NCBI GenBank assembly: GCA_016234365.1
Contig: JACRER010000065.1
Location: forward strand, 1 to 43,123
Source of the DNA: Elusimicrobiota bacterium
Lineage (GTDB): Bacteria > Elusimicrobiota > Elusimicrobia > Elusimicrobiales > UBA9959
Reading direction: 5' to 3'
DNA: 43,123 nucleotides
The notes under the pieces were generated by a model that saw nothing but the letters and a program-made list of their open reading frames with translations, did not search any database and was not told the DNA's origin. Shown one piece after another: positions 25,504 to 35,100 of the stretch (position 1 is its first letter; every line of letters begins with the position of its first letter). The position numbers and the translations under genes were made by a program.

Positions 25504-26724
25504 TTAAAACTCCCACTCCACGCCGGCCAGGTAGGTGCTGGCGCGGTAGTTGTACCTGTAGCCGGCCTCGTAGCGCATATTGGAACTCGAGACCTGGTAG
25601 TTGTAAGCCGCCTTGGCGAAAATTTTGCCGTAGACCGGGTAGCGGGCGCTCAGCGAGTTAAGCCAGACGGTCTGGTTCACCTTGCTCCCGCCGTAGTTGC
25701 CGGACGCGTCCTGCTTGAGACGCCCCAGGTACCACAGGCGGCGCCACTCCAGGCCGTAGCCGAACTGCGCGCCGTTCTTAAGCTGCAGCGTAACGGCCGG
25801 CGTCAGGGCCAGCTCGGCGTAGCTGTAGTAATCCCTGATGTACTTGGTGCGGGAAGAATCGTAGGAGTTCTGGTTGGAACTGAGCCAGCCAAAGCGCGCG
25901 CCGGCGCTCATATAAACCGGCTTCAGGGCGCGGGACACGCGGAAGTTCCAGTTCTGCAGCAGGTCCGAGCGCTTGTCGCTCTTGAAATACGGCTGGCCGG
26001 TGGCCGGCTTGGAGACCACGGCCTGGTCGCCGTAACGGCGGTAAGTTATATCGTAGCCGGCCCTCATAACGGCCGGGTCCGGGAACCAGGTGTAAACGAA
26101 TCCCAGGCGGTGGTTGGCGTTGTCCATGGTGTTAACGCCGGCGTTGGCGGACAGTTCGTTGAACGTGGTGGTGTCTATAACGGTGCCGGCTTCGGACAAC
26201 AGGGTGGCGTAGTTGGGATACTTCACCTGGTAAAAATCGTAGGACTCCGCGAAGGTGCCATAAGGGCGCTCCTGCTCGGCGTCGAAACCGAAGGAGAGCG
26301 TGGAATAGTCGAACAGCCCGTCCCCCCACTTCTCATCCTTGGTTTCCCGGATCAGCGCCTTGGACCAGGAAACGCGCGGCTTGTACTTGTCGAACTCGTC
26401 GGTATAGACGTACTTCAGGGAAACAGTGTGCGTCTGGCGCTGGCGCGTAAGCACGCCGCCGCCGGCCAGTTCCTGGATGTCCTGCGTGCCGGAGTAATTC
26501 CCGGAGTAGACCGGCACCAGGGAGTGGCCCTCGCCCAAACTTATCACCGGGGAGAAGAAGGCGTCCGCCCGGCCCTGGAAGGAGGCCGCGTCGGAATCCA
26601 GGTAATACTTGCCGCCCAGCAGCGACACGTCGGCGACGGGCGTAACCTTGACGCCGGCGTGGGCGAAAGCGGGGCAGAGCGCCAGCGCGAAGGCGGCGGG
26701 CAGGAAGAAGCGGTGGTTTTTCAT
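25504..26724 (-). CDS. Outer-membrane beta-barrel protein of the surface module (copy A)
   Basis: A 406-aa exported protein with a signal peptide (MKNHRFFLPAAFALALCPAF, cut near AHAG). The rest is an alternating polar/aromatic pattern of amphipathic strands and ends with LAGVEWEF, a terminal-Phe barrel signature. It is paralogous to 29946-31166. Shared features are ELAGGGxL, KPRVxxxxxLxRETKDEKWGxGLxD, and a final YRYNYxxSxYxAGxEW-F. It does not match a porin family I can name. The ATG at 26724 is chosen because AGGGG is 8 nt upstream; the first ATG at 26730 would have only 2 nt spacing. It is the second gene of the downstream operon. A role as a partner pore or anchor for the giant protein is inference. 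Confidence 0.78.
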   Translation of the reverse strand: MKNHRFFLPAAFALALCPAFAHAGVKVTPVADVSLLGGKYYLDSDAASFQGRADAFFSPVISLGEGHSLVPVYSGNYSGTQDIQELAGGGVLTRQRQTHTVSLKYVYTDEFDKYKPRVSWSKALIRETKDEKWGDGLFDYSTLSFGFDAEQERPYGTFAESYDFYQVKYPNYATLLSEAGTVIDTTTFNELSANAGVNTMDNANHRLGFVYTWFPDPAVMRAGYDITYRRYGDQAVVSKPATGQPYFKSDKRSDLLQNWNFRVSRALKPVYMSAGARFGWLSSNQNSYDSSRTKYIRDYYSYAELALTPAVTLQLKNGAQFGYGLEWRRLWYLGRLKQDASGNYGGSKVNQTVWLNSLSARYPVYGKIFAKAAYNYQVSSSNMRYEAGYRYNYRASTYLAGVEWEF

Positions 26725-26736
26725 GGTCATGTCCCC

Positions 26737-28179
26737 TTAGAACCTCAGCAGGCCGGCGTCCTTGAGCAGCTTGGCGGAGAACTCAAGGTCTATCTTGCGG
26801 CCGCCGAACAGCGAGCTGGTGTAGACGCGCTCGAAATTAAGCTTGTCGGTGGCGGTATCCATGCTGACCCCCAGCCTGGAGGAGAAATCCCCGGCGGAGA
26901 GGATCTTGCCGTCGTCGAACAGCACGTAGTCGGAGGCCGTTATCCAGGTGCCGTCGGAGTAGGTGTTGCGCGTAATGGTGCTGAAAGTGTCCGGCCCGCC
27001 AGGGTAGACCACGGCGGCGGTGGGCGCGGAGCCGCCCAGATAGGTAAGCTCGCCCGCCTGCACCGTATTGTCGGAGTTGGCGTCGGCGTAGCTCCAAAGC
27101 ATGCGCCCGAGGCCGCCATTTTCAGAGGCCTCGGAGGGGCCGGCCGCGTAGACGGCGTAATTGGTGAAGAAATGCGTCCACTGCGCGGGGTTGCCGGCGT
27201 TGTCGGCCACCATCTTGCCGCCGGAAGCGTCCTCGGTGACCTTGTCCGTGGTATTGGACATCACGCTGTTCATGAACGTCAGCTGCCACTGCGGGGCCGC
27301 CGCGCCCGCAGCGTTCATCATGCTGCGCGTGGCCAGCGAGAGGTCGCTTGGCAGCGCCGCGTTGAACGTGAACAGCATCTTGCCGAAGTCGAAGCGGTCC
27401 TGGCGGGTGTTGAGCACCACGTACTTGAACTGGTTGTCGGCGGGGCGGATGACGTATTCTTCCATGCGCACCCGGTTGCCGAAGGCGTCTATGGCCACCT
27501 TGCGGCTCTGGAATTCCGCGGACTGCAGTTCCTGCTGGGCGCGGGAAATAACGTCTTCCTTGGAAATTTCACCGTAGATCTCGTTGCGGGCCGCCTGGGA
27601 AGGGCTGCCAACGGAGGAGTTCATGTCGCCGGGCTGGTCGGGATTGTCGTTGGGGTCGCGCATACGGCCGCCCACGGGTATATCCGCGTACTGCCCCTCT
27701 CGCACCAGGCCGGTGTTGCCCTTGGTATCGCCGGCCAGCACGGAGCCCTCGTACACTTCCAGGCGGCTGTTGCCCTCCTGGTCCGAAGCCACCATAAAAT
27801 CCGTGCCGCGCACGGCGCAGACTGCCGACGGGGTGCGCACTTCGAACTTTTTGGAGAATTTCTTGACCCAGGAACGGACCCGGCCGAAATACAGGCCCAG
27901 GGAAACCGCGTCCTTGCCCTCCGAGGTGAGTTTGAACAGGGAGACCGGCGCAACCTTCACGCGCGAGCCGTCGTCCATCAGAAGTTCCACGGTAGAGGCG
28001 CGCGCGGTGCGCAGCTCGTCGCCGTTGTTCAGGCGCACTTTGTCGTCGCCGTAAAGGCGCGTCCAGGCCCCACCGCCGGCTTTCTTGTGGTCCACGTCGC
28101 CGCGCCACGAATCTATATAGGCGGCCCGCGCGGCCTGGCAGGCAAAAATCAGCACCGCTGAAATTATCAGCCGTTTCAT
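26737..28179 (-). CDS. FecR-domain protein of the surface module (copy A)
   Basis: A 480-aa exported protein with a signal peptide (MKRLIISAVLIFACQAARAA). A FecR domain spans about residues 25-150, including LNNGDELRTARASTVELLM and FEVRTPSAVCAVRGTDF. A long C-terminal region follows that is also found in 28306-29943: DAFGNRVRMEEYVIRP near 235 and SSLFGGRKIDLEFSAKLL near the end. Classical FecR is a sigma-factor regulator with an inner-membrane anchor; this protein has no transmembrane helix beyond the signal. A soluble periplasmic or peptidoglycan-facing role is therefore more likely. It is the first gene of the operon FecR-barrel-giant-PorV. AAGGAG lies 7 nt before the ATG at 28179; TTG at 28185 is an alternative. 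Confidence 0.85.
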   Translation of the reverse strand: MKRLIISAVLIFACQAARAAYIDSWRGDVDHKKAGGGAWTRLYGDDKVRLNNGDELRTARASTVELLMDDGSRVKVAPVSLFKLTSEGKDAVSLGLYFGRVRSWVKKFSKKFEVRTPSAVCAVRGTDFMVASDQEGNSRLEVYEGSVLAGDTKGNTGLVREGQYADIPVGGRMRDPNDNPDQPGDMNSSVGSPSQAARNEIYGEISKEDVISRAQQELQSAEFQSRKVAIDAFGNRVRMEEYVIRPADNQFKYVVLNTRQDRFDFGKMLFTFNAALPSDLSLATRSMMNAAGAAAPQWQLTFMNSVMSNTTDKVTEDASGGKMVADNAGNPAQWTHFFTNYAVYAAGPSEASENGGLGRMLWSYADANSDNTVQAGELTYLGGSAPTAAVVYPGGPDTFSTITRNTYSDGTWITASDYVLFDDGKILSAGDFSSRLGVSMDTATDKLNFERVYTSSLFGGRKIDLEFSAKLLKDAGLLRF

Positions 28180-28233
28180 ACGCAACTCCTTGGAATTTAT
28201 TACTGGTTACCCCGTTAAAATCGTGAAAATACC

Positions 28234-28271
28234 CAAAAAAACCACCCCCTCATTATATTATCATGAGGGGG
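28234..28271 (-). terminator. Rho-independent terminator separating the two surface operons
   Basis: A 9-bp stem (ccccctcat at 28245-28253 with atgaggggg at 28263-28271) is followed on the minus strand by TGGTTTTTTTT. It ends the upstream operon 35 bp after the FecR-B stop. The downstream FecR-A operon therefore needs its own promoter within 28180-28233; candidate -10 is TAATAA near 28201-28206, without a good -35. Confidence 0.85.
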
Positions 28272-28280
28272 CAGTGTCAA

Positions 28281-28296
28281 CGTGACAAAAGTCACG
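28281..28296. promoter_or_regulatory. CRP/FNR-like palindrome ahead of the downstream surface operon
   Basis: cgtga-caaaag-tcacg is a perfect palindrome with the GTGA-N6-TCAC core recognised by CRP/FNR-family regulators. It lies between the FecR-B stop and the terminator, about 100 bp upstream of the FecR-A start. As RNA it could also form a 6-bp hairpin. A related site precedes the other operon at 37205-37220. Confidence 0.4.
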
Positions 28297-28305
28297 CAGG
28301 AAGGC

Positions 28306-29943
28306 TCAGTTCACGGTGAGGCTGTCCGCTGTGGTCGTGGCCGCCTTTTTCTGGCTCAGTATCTCTGGCGCGAACAGTACGTCTATGTTGCGGCCCTGGA
28401 ACAGGCTGGAGTCTATGACCATTTCCAGGTTGTAACTGCCTTCCTTGAGGAAGGTGGTGGAGTCGGCGTTGCCGCCTATGCCCAGGATCTCGCCCTCGTT
28501 GGAGACCAGCAGCTTGCGGGACGACACCGTGGAGTTGTCGGCGTAGAGGCTGCGCACGTAGTAGTCGGCCAGGCCAGGCCCGCTGGGGAAGTTGCTGTAG
28601 GCCGGCGTGAGGGCTTCCGGGTCTATAGCGGGGTCGTACAGCGTAGCCGTGCCGCCGCCGCTCACGCTGGCGGCCGAGGCTGGGTTCAGGGTGACCTGGT
28701 ACATATCGGCCAGCACGCCGGAAGCGTTCACCACTTTCTGCGTGAAGGTGAACTCGTTGGCGGTGGTGACGTTATAGTCCTGTATCTGCCGGAACTGCAC
28801 GCGCTCATCGGAGGCCAGCGAAGACAGCCCGGTATTGGTGAGCGTTCCCACGCCCGCGGCCAGGGCCACGCCCGGACCCGACAGGATCTGCCTGTAGTCT
28901 ATGGAGCCGGGGTAGTAGCGGTAGTCCGCCGAGCCGCTACCGGTATAGCCCCTGAAGTCTATCTGCACGGGGGCGGTGAAGTCGATGGTCTCCTTGATAC
29001 TGTCCACGGTGTTGGTCAGGTAGACTTCGAAGTATTTCATCCAGTTTGTCGGGGCGGTCCTGGAAAGGTACATCCCGTTTATGATCTCGCCCACCTGGCT
29101 GATGTCGTCGGGAATAGCCGTGTTGAAGCGTTCGATCAGGTGGCCCCAGTCCAGGCGGTCCGCTTCGGCGCGGCGACTGAGGAACAGCAGCTTGAATTCG
29201 GAATCGGACGGGCGCAACAGGTATTCTTCAAGACGTACGCGCTTGCCGAAAGCGTCTATGGAATCCTTGCCGAGCTGGGCTTCGTTGGCCTTCAGTTCGC
29301 GGTTGCGCAGCTCTTCCAGCATGGTGCGGGTGCGCTCGCGGGCGGTTTCCTGGCGCACGGCCATGGGGCGGGCGGCCAACCCGGCGCGGTTGTCTTTAAG
29401 CGGGACGGACTCGGGTTTGGACATGCCGTCCATCCCCACCTTGATCCGCTCCTCGGAGGAGACCACGGCCATCTTGCCCTTGGAATCGTTGACCTCTACC
29501 AGGCCTTCGGCCACGTTCATCTCGGTATTGCCGTCCTTGCCCACTTCCAGGTCGAACTCGGTGCCGCGCACGGCGCAGACCGCGGCCGGCGTGCGGACCT
29601 CGAAGCGGCTGGAAAAATAGCCGGCCACCGAGGCCTTCAGTTTACCGAAGGCCAGTTTGAACCCGGCTTTTTTCTTGGTGGTATCCTCCACGGCGAACTG
29701 GGTGTCGTTGCCCAGCTGGAAGCGGGTACCGTCGGGCAGCAGCACGGCGGCCTTGGAATCTTTGCCGGTGCGGATCTCGGCGCCGGGGCGCACGCGCACC
29801 CCGTCCTTCACCGACACCCAGCCGGAAGTGGCGGACGTACGCGCGTCCACGGTTCCCTCGGGCAGCAGCACGATATCCTGCGTCTTGGCGGCGCAGGGGG
29901 CCGCGGCCAGGAGCAGCGCGAATAAGGCGTTATAGGTTTTCAT
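28306..29943 (-). CDS. FecR-domain protein of the surface module (copy B)
   Basis: A 545-aa exported protein with a signal peptide (MKTYNALFALLLAAAPCAA). A FecR domain occupies about residues 30-150 (VSVKDGVRVRPGAEIRTG, FEVRTPAAVCAVRGTEF). The region after it matches copy A in DAFGKRVRLEEYLLRP and SSLFQGRNIDVLFAPEIL, so the whole protein, not just the FecR domain, defines the family. The middle (about 330-480) is less conserved. The ATG at 29943 begins 2 nt after the barrel stop, with GGAGG inside the end of the barrel gene. An upstream ATG at 29958 lies in the barrel gene and is less likely. It is the last gene of the upstream operon and is followed by a terminator. No sigma factor is adjacent. 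Confidence 0.85.
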   Translation of the reverse strand: MKTYNALFALLLAAAPCAAKTQDIVLLPEGTVDARTSATSGWVSVKDGVRVRPGAEIRTGKDSKAAVLLPDGTRFQLGNDTQFAVEDTTKKKAGFKLAFGKLKASVAGYFSSRFEVRTPAAVCAVRGTEFDLEVGKDGNTEMNVAEGLVEVNDSKGKMAVVSSEERIKVGMDGMSKPESVPLKDNRAGLAARPMAVRQETARERTRTMLEELRNRELKANEAQLGKDSIDAFGKRVRLEEYLLRPSDSEFKLLFLSRRAEADRLDWGHLIERFNTAIPDDISQVGEIINGMYLSRTAPTNWMKYFEVYLTNTVDSIKETIDFTAPVQIDFRGYTGSGSADYRYYPGSIDYRQILSGPGVALAAGVGTLTNTGLSSLASDERVQFRQIQDYNVTTANEFTFTQKVVNASGVLADMYQVTLNPASAASVSGGGTATLYDPAIDPEALTPAYSNFPSGPGLADYYVRSLYADNSTVSSRKLLVSNEGEILGIGGNADSTTFLKEGSYNLEMVIDSSLFQGRNIDVLFAPEILSQKKAATTTADSLTVN

Positions 29944-29945
29944 GT

Positions 29946-31166
29946 TCAGAACCTCCACTCCATGCCGGCGAAATACGAGGAGCTGTTATAGTTGTATCTG
30001 TAGACCTGCTCATACCTGTTGTTGGAGCTGGAATTGGCCCACGTGCCCTGCAGTTTCACGTCCAGCGAGCGGGCCACGGGGTAGGTGGCGTCGGCGGTGA
30101 AACTGCTGGAATACTGCGCCAGGTTCTTTGATGTGTAAGCGCCGTCGCCCTTCTGCGTAAGGCGCTCGGCGTAACCGCGCACGGCGAACTCGTAAGAGAG
30201 CCGCGTCACCAGCCCGGGGCCGATGAACGTGAATTGCGCGCTCGGCGCCAGGCGGACTTCCGAGTAATCGTAGTAAGACTTAACGAATTTCAGCCTGGCC
30301 GGGTCCGTGTCCAGGTGGTTCTGGTTGGAGATAAGGTTGGCCAGCGTAACGCCGGTGCCCAGCAGCGGGCGGATGCCGCCCAGGAAGTCTATGTCGTTGT
30401 AGCGCTTATACATGGCCACGTTCAGGGACTGGTAATAATCCGAACGCTTGGCTTTGTAGCGGCCTTCCGAGTCCACTATCTTCTGGTCCTGGTAATCTAT
30501 CATCGCCACGGCCAGCAGCACGTCCAGCTTTTTAAAGTTGGGCAGGTCCATTTCGCTCTCGTAGGAGAACTGGTTGGTGAGCGTGTCCAGCACGCGTTTG
30601 CCGGGGTTGGGCGCGGCCAGTTCCTGGCCGTACTGGCTCGCGAGCGACTTAAAGCGCGTGTAGCGGGTGTAATAGGCGTCCCAGGAAAGCTGCCAGGTCC
30701 ACGGGGTGGACAGGCCCCAGCGCGTCTTGCGCTCCAGGGTCAGGCCTCCGTCGTAGCGCATGAAGTCGTAAAGGCCTTTGCCCCATTTCTCGTCCTTGGT
30801 TTCGCGGAAGAGCTGGTTCTTAACGGCCACGCGGGGCTTGAGCGAGTAGCCGCCCTCGTAGCGCCTTATCCACTTGCCGCCCAGCGAGCTGTCCAGGCTC
30901 TGCTGGAACAGCGTGCCGCCGCCGGCGAGCTCGTTGACCTGCTTGAAGCCGGTGTACACCGAGCGCGCGCTCACAAAAAAGCCGGAGCTGGAGGAATAGC
31001 TTTTGGCCAGTTGGGCGTCCAGTATGCCGTAGCCGTTGAAGGCGCCGGACTGGCTGCCAAAGAAATACTGGCCCCCGTAAAGGTCCAGTTTTCCCGTAAA
31101 ATCAAAGCCCCCGGCCACGGCGCAAGCCGGGGCCAGGAGCAGCAAAGCTGCTATAAGTTTTTTCAA
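29946..31166 (-). CDS. Outer-membrane beta-barrel protein of the surface module (copy B)
   Basis: A 406-aa exported protein with a short signal peptide (LKKLIAALLLLAPACAVAG, first residue read as Met). Many amphipathic strands follow and the protein ends YNSSSYFAGMEWRF, a terminal-Phe barrel signal. Its length equals that of copy A. Blocks shared with copy A are ELAGGG, KPRVAVKNQLFRETKDEKWG and the terminal YRYNYxSSxYxAG. The initiator at 31166 is TTG with GGGGAGAA about 8 nt upstream; no ATG fits the signal peptide. It lies 25 nt after PorV-B and 2 nt before FecR-B, firmly inside the upstream operon. I cannot assign a substrate; the constant pairing with FecR and giant proteins is the best clue. 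Confidence 0.78.
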   Translation of the reverse strand: MKKLIAALLLLAPACAVAGGFDFTGKLDLYGGQYFFGSQSGAFNGYGILDAQLAKSYSSSSGFFVSARSVYTGFKQVNELAGGGTLFQQSLDSSLGGKWIRRYEGGYSLKPRVAVKNQLFRETKDEKWGKGLYDFMRYDGGLTLERKTRWGLSTPWTWQLSWDAYYTRYTRFKSLASQYGQELAAPNPGKRVLDTLTNQFSYESEMDLPNFKKLDVLLAVAMIDYQDQKIVDSEGRYKAKRSDYYQSLNVAMYKRYNDIDFLGGIRPLLGTGVTLANLISNQNHLDTDPARLKFVKSYYDYSEVRLAPSAQFTFIGPGLVTRLSYEFAVRGYAERLTQKGDGAYTSKNLAQYSSSFTADATYPVARSLDVKLQGTWANSSSNNRYEQVYRYNYNSSSYFAGMEWRF

Positions 31167-31190
31167 GTTGTCGTTCTCCCCTGTGATGTG

Positions 31191-32096
31191 TTAAAAAACG
31201 AACCCCAAAGTCATCCTGTGCGTGTCGCCCAGGTCCCCGAAGGGCACGTAGGCGTAGTCGAAGGTGAAGCTGTCGTAGCGCAGGCCCAGGCCCGCCGCCA
31301 GGCCCGCCAGGCCTCCCAGCTTGTCCTGGCTGCGGCCCAACTGGTAGCCGGCGCGGAAGTCCAGGTAGCGGTTGAGCATGTATTCGGCGCCCAGGTCCAG
31401 GTACATGCGCTCGTCGTTGGCCAGCCAGTCCAGGTCCGCGGCCGCGGTCAGTTTGTTCTCGAAGAACCTGGTGGACGCGCCGCCTTTAAAGATCAGCGGC
31501 AGCTTGTCCGGGCCTATCTTGCCGCCCAGGTTCTGGATCACGAAAGCCGCGGTCCAGTCCTTGTTCACGGCGTAGGTGGAACCCAGGTCCAGCGCCAGCG
31601 CCTTGTCGCTCTGCGCATCCAGCTTCTGCTGGATATACTTAAAGTTGGCGCCCAGCGCCAGGCCTGGTTTCACCTCGGCGCGCGCGTAAGACAGCGCCAC
31701 GGCCGTGTTGTTGTTGCTGAACTTGGAATCCGCGTTGTCGGAATCCGAAGCGCGCTTCTCTATATTTGAGACGGTCAGGTAGTCCACGCCCACGCCAAGC
31801 GTTCCCATGTCCTCTTTGAGCGGGGCCGCGTAGCCCAAAAAGCCCTGCGACTCGTCGATGAAGAGCATGTTGTAGCTGGCGCTCACGTGCTTCTGTTTAA
31901 GGCCGGCCAGCCTGGCGGGGTTCCAGTAAATGGCGCCCGCGCCCTCGGAGAGGGAGCTGGCGGCCGAGCCGAGGGCCAGTTCCCTGGCCCCAACGCCCAC
32001 TTTAAGGAAGCTCGCGCCGGTGGTACCGGGGCCGGCGGCTTGCGCCGCGGCCGCACCCAGCATCAAAACCGCTGAAAGGCATATTTTAAGTTTCAT
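31191..32096 (-). CDS. PorV/PorQ-family outer-membrane protein (copy B)
   Basis: A 301-aa exported protein with a signal peptide (about 1-20, ending AAQAAG). GTTGASFLKVGVGARELALG and GAGAIYWNPARLAGL are the PorV/PorQ signature. Strand-rich sequence follows, with a final FDYAYVPFGDLGDTHRMTLGFVF region ending in Phe. Copy A shares the GTTxAxFLK and NPAxLA blocks. It follows the 1650-aa giant gene by 24 nt, with GAGGAGA about 4 nt before the ATG. In Bacteroidota, PorV delivers type IX cargo to the sortase; here the neighbouring giant protein has a comparable C-terminal Ig-like domain. Acting as that protein's outer-membrane partner is inference. Confidence 0.87.
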   Translation of the reverse strand: MKLKICLSAVLMLGAAAAQAAGPGTTGASFLKVGVGARELALGSAASSLSEGAGAIYWNPARLAGLKQKHVSASYNMLFIDESQGFLGYAAPLKEDMGTLGVGVDYLTVSNIEKRASDSDNADSKFSNNNTAVALSYARAEVKPGLALGANFKYIQQKLDAQSDKALALDLGSTYAVNKDWTAAFVIQNLGGKIGPDKLPLIFKGGASTRFFENKLTAAADLDWLANDERMYLDLGAEYMLNRYLDFRAGYQLGRSQDKLGGLAGLAAGLGLRYDSFTFDYAYVPFGDLGDTHRMTLGFVF

Positions 32097-32120
32097 AGTC
32101 TCTCCTCAGTTTCAACCGGG

Positions 32121-35100
32121 CTACTTTATCACTACCATCTTGAACGTATAGTTCTTGGGGTCCGGTTTTTTGCCGGCCAGGTCCACCACGCCGTAGTAGA
32201 CGCCGTTGGCCACTTCCTGGCCGCCGGAGTTATGGCCGTCCCACGCGAAGTAGTTATACTTCCCGCCGGTGCAGGTGTCGCTGATGTCCTTAACCAGTTC
32301 GCCGGCCAGCGTGTAGATGCGGATGTGGCAGGCGCCCTCGTTGGCGGCCGGTACTTCCACGTGGATCATGGTGCCGTTGGTGGTGGCAGGCATGGTCGCG
32401 CCGTGGTTGTTGGCCATGGCCTTGGACTTCAGGTTGAACGGGTTGGGGTAGTTGAACACCTTCAGCTTCCCGTTCGGGTTGGGCAACGCGCCGCCCAGGT
32501 AGTTCATTACGGCGAACGTACCCGCGGTAGTGCCGGCGCCGGTAGCCTGCGCCCGGAAGACGTACTGTTTCCCGTCGAACACGGCCTGCGGCGAAGCGCC
32601 GGGCCTGGCCAGCACGGAAGCCAGCTTTTTAAGTTTGACGGTTATAGTACCCTTCACCGGGTTTACGGTGGCGGGAACTATGGAAGCGTCCTCCCACTTG
32701 CCGGTGCCATTGTTATACTGCTTCATGGTCAGGCCGGAAGTGTCGGTGATGGTCTTGTCGTAGGCCAGCGTCAGTTCCACGGGGCGGTCCGTCTGGGCCA
32801 CGCTGGACAACGTTACCGTGTAGAGGTTGCTGGCCACGGTGGCGCCGGTATCGGCGGCGGCCGTCTTGGTAGAGACAGACGCGTTGTCCTTGTCCTCGGC
32901 CTTGAACGAACAGGTAGGGACCGTGGCGCTGCCGGTGCTGGTGATGAGCGCGCCGGCGGGCATTACCAGCGAGGACGGGTCATCGCCGGTCCTGTCGGCG
33001 GCGGCCTCGTTGTTCTTGCGGCCGGTGCCGTCGTCGGAATCGTCGCCCAGCATCAGGTCGTCTATGTGCTGGTCGGCGTTGCCTTTGTAACTCTTGCCGA
33101 ACAGCAGTTCGCGCACCACGGACTTGCCGGAGTAAGAGACCGCGGCCCCCTGCAGCACGTAGGTTTTATTTGGATTAAGCAGGGAAAGGTCTACTTCACC
33201 GTGCAATTCTCCGCTGGACAGCGTGGTCATGGTGACCGTGGAAACGGCGGCCGGGTTAAGCGGCGACTCGCCCCAGATCACGTTGCCGGTCTTGAAGTCC
33301 TGCGGATTGAGCACAGTGAACTCGTATACCTGGCGTCCGGAGTTCATCCTGCCGAACACCTCTATGTCCAGCGGCTTGGCCAGCATGGTAAAGTCCACGC
33401 CTGAGACCAGGCCTGCGGTGGCCGGGGTGCTCACGCTGAGCGTGTACTTGCCTGGCACCTTAAGGAAGACCTTATAAGTATGCCCGGTCACCAGGCCGTC
33501 CAGTTTATACGTGCCGTCCGAGCCGGTGCGCGTTTTCATGAGCGGCAGCGGCATATCCTGGTTCAGGCCGTTATAGGTATCGTCGTACGCCACTATCTGC
33601 GCGCCGGACTGCACCTTGGCGAAGGGCAGTTTCTGCGAGTAGACCGTGCCGGTTATGGAGCCGGGCGCGTTGAACAGGTAGATGTTCTGCGTGTAGGCGT
33701 TGCTCCCGCGCACGGACACTTCCGCGGAAGTCACGGCGTAGCTGGACATCGTCACGGTAACCTTGGCCACGCCGGCCGAGAGGCCGTCGAAGCGGTAGGA
33801 ACCGTCGGCGCCGGTGGCCGCGGTGCGCGTCTCCGAACCCTCCATGGTCAGCTCCACGGCCGCGTTGGCCAGCACAGCCAGTGTCGGGGTGGACTTAACC
33901 ACGCCGGAAATGGTACCGCCGGCGCCCACCGCGGTATCCAAGTTTATATTCAGAGTGGCTTTGGTGGCGTTGCCGCCCGTGCAGACCCGCTTCTGATAAT
34001 GCGGGTAGTTAGGGGTGCTAAGCACCGCGGTGAAGCATTTGTTGGGCGCGAGCCCGCGGATCTCGTAGCCGAGGCCGCCGGTAAGCGAACCCAGGAAGTC
34101 GCGGAACTTGGTGTAGCCCTGCATGAAGTTCAGGTTGAACTCGGCGTCATGTTTGGAGATCTCGTTAGGCGGCGGCACCACTATGCCGGCCGCGGCAAAG
34201 GCGCCGTTATCCTCGCGGTAGAGCGCCATGACCGGCAGGTATTGTACGAACTTATCAAAATCCCCGCCGCAGGCGTCGTAGTCGGCCTGCCTGAAGAAGT
34301 TGGCAGCGATCACGCTGCCGCCAATGCGGGCATTACCGCGCCCGGACAGGTCGTCAACAGGCGTCAGGTCCACCAAGATGCCGGAGTACTTGCTGTTGGT
34401 GGAAGACCAAACGTCGGTGGTAGAGCTATCCGCGTTCACTATCACGTTCTTGGAGGAAGTGACCATGGTGAAGTGCGGATACGGCCTGTCGGCTATCTCG
34501 CTGCCGTCCATCTTGCCGAAGTCGCCGGAGCGCATCAGGTAGAAGTCGAACACGGAAGGCGACGGCAGGGCCGCGGCGCAGAAGCCGCCGGGCCATTTCT
34601 CGCCGCACGGGGTATCGTTCTGGTTGGCGGCGGTGGGGCCTGAATAGCGGAACTTGCGCTCATTGTCGTTATCGCCGCCGGTCAGCATCTTGATTATGGT
34701 GCCGGTGTTGAACACCGACCCGGCGCTCAGCGGCACCACCTTGAACCCCAGGATCTGGTCCCAGCCGCTGGTGACCACGGTAGATTCTGGCATCTTGGCC
34801 AGCGTGAACTTGGGCTGGACGTATTTGGCGTCCACCAGGTTGATGTTCAGCGTAACCGTGCTGCCGGCCACCACCGTAACGTTGGGGGAAGGCGAGGGCA
34901 GGGCATAATCGAAGGAAGTGCCGGAGGAACCGCTGGACCCGTTGCTGTTCACATAGAGCGACACACGGTTGACACCGGGCAGCACGTCGGGCAGCGTGAA
35001 AGTGCCGTCCTTCTGCAGCTGTGTGCCGGACCAGCCGTTGTTGTTATTCATGTCCACCCAGATATACTGGCTGGAGGAAGGCGCGTAGACCGTGCCGTCC

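Noticed and set aside
25480-28161. Long plus-strand open frame of 893 codons opposite the FecR-A and barrel-A genes
   Set aside because: It is antisense to two genes with signal peptides and conserved domains, has a composition of repeated Val/Gly/Ala/His typical of reverse-complement GC-rich coding sequence, and shows no domain.
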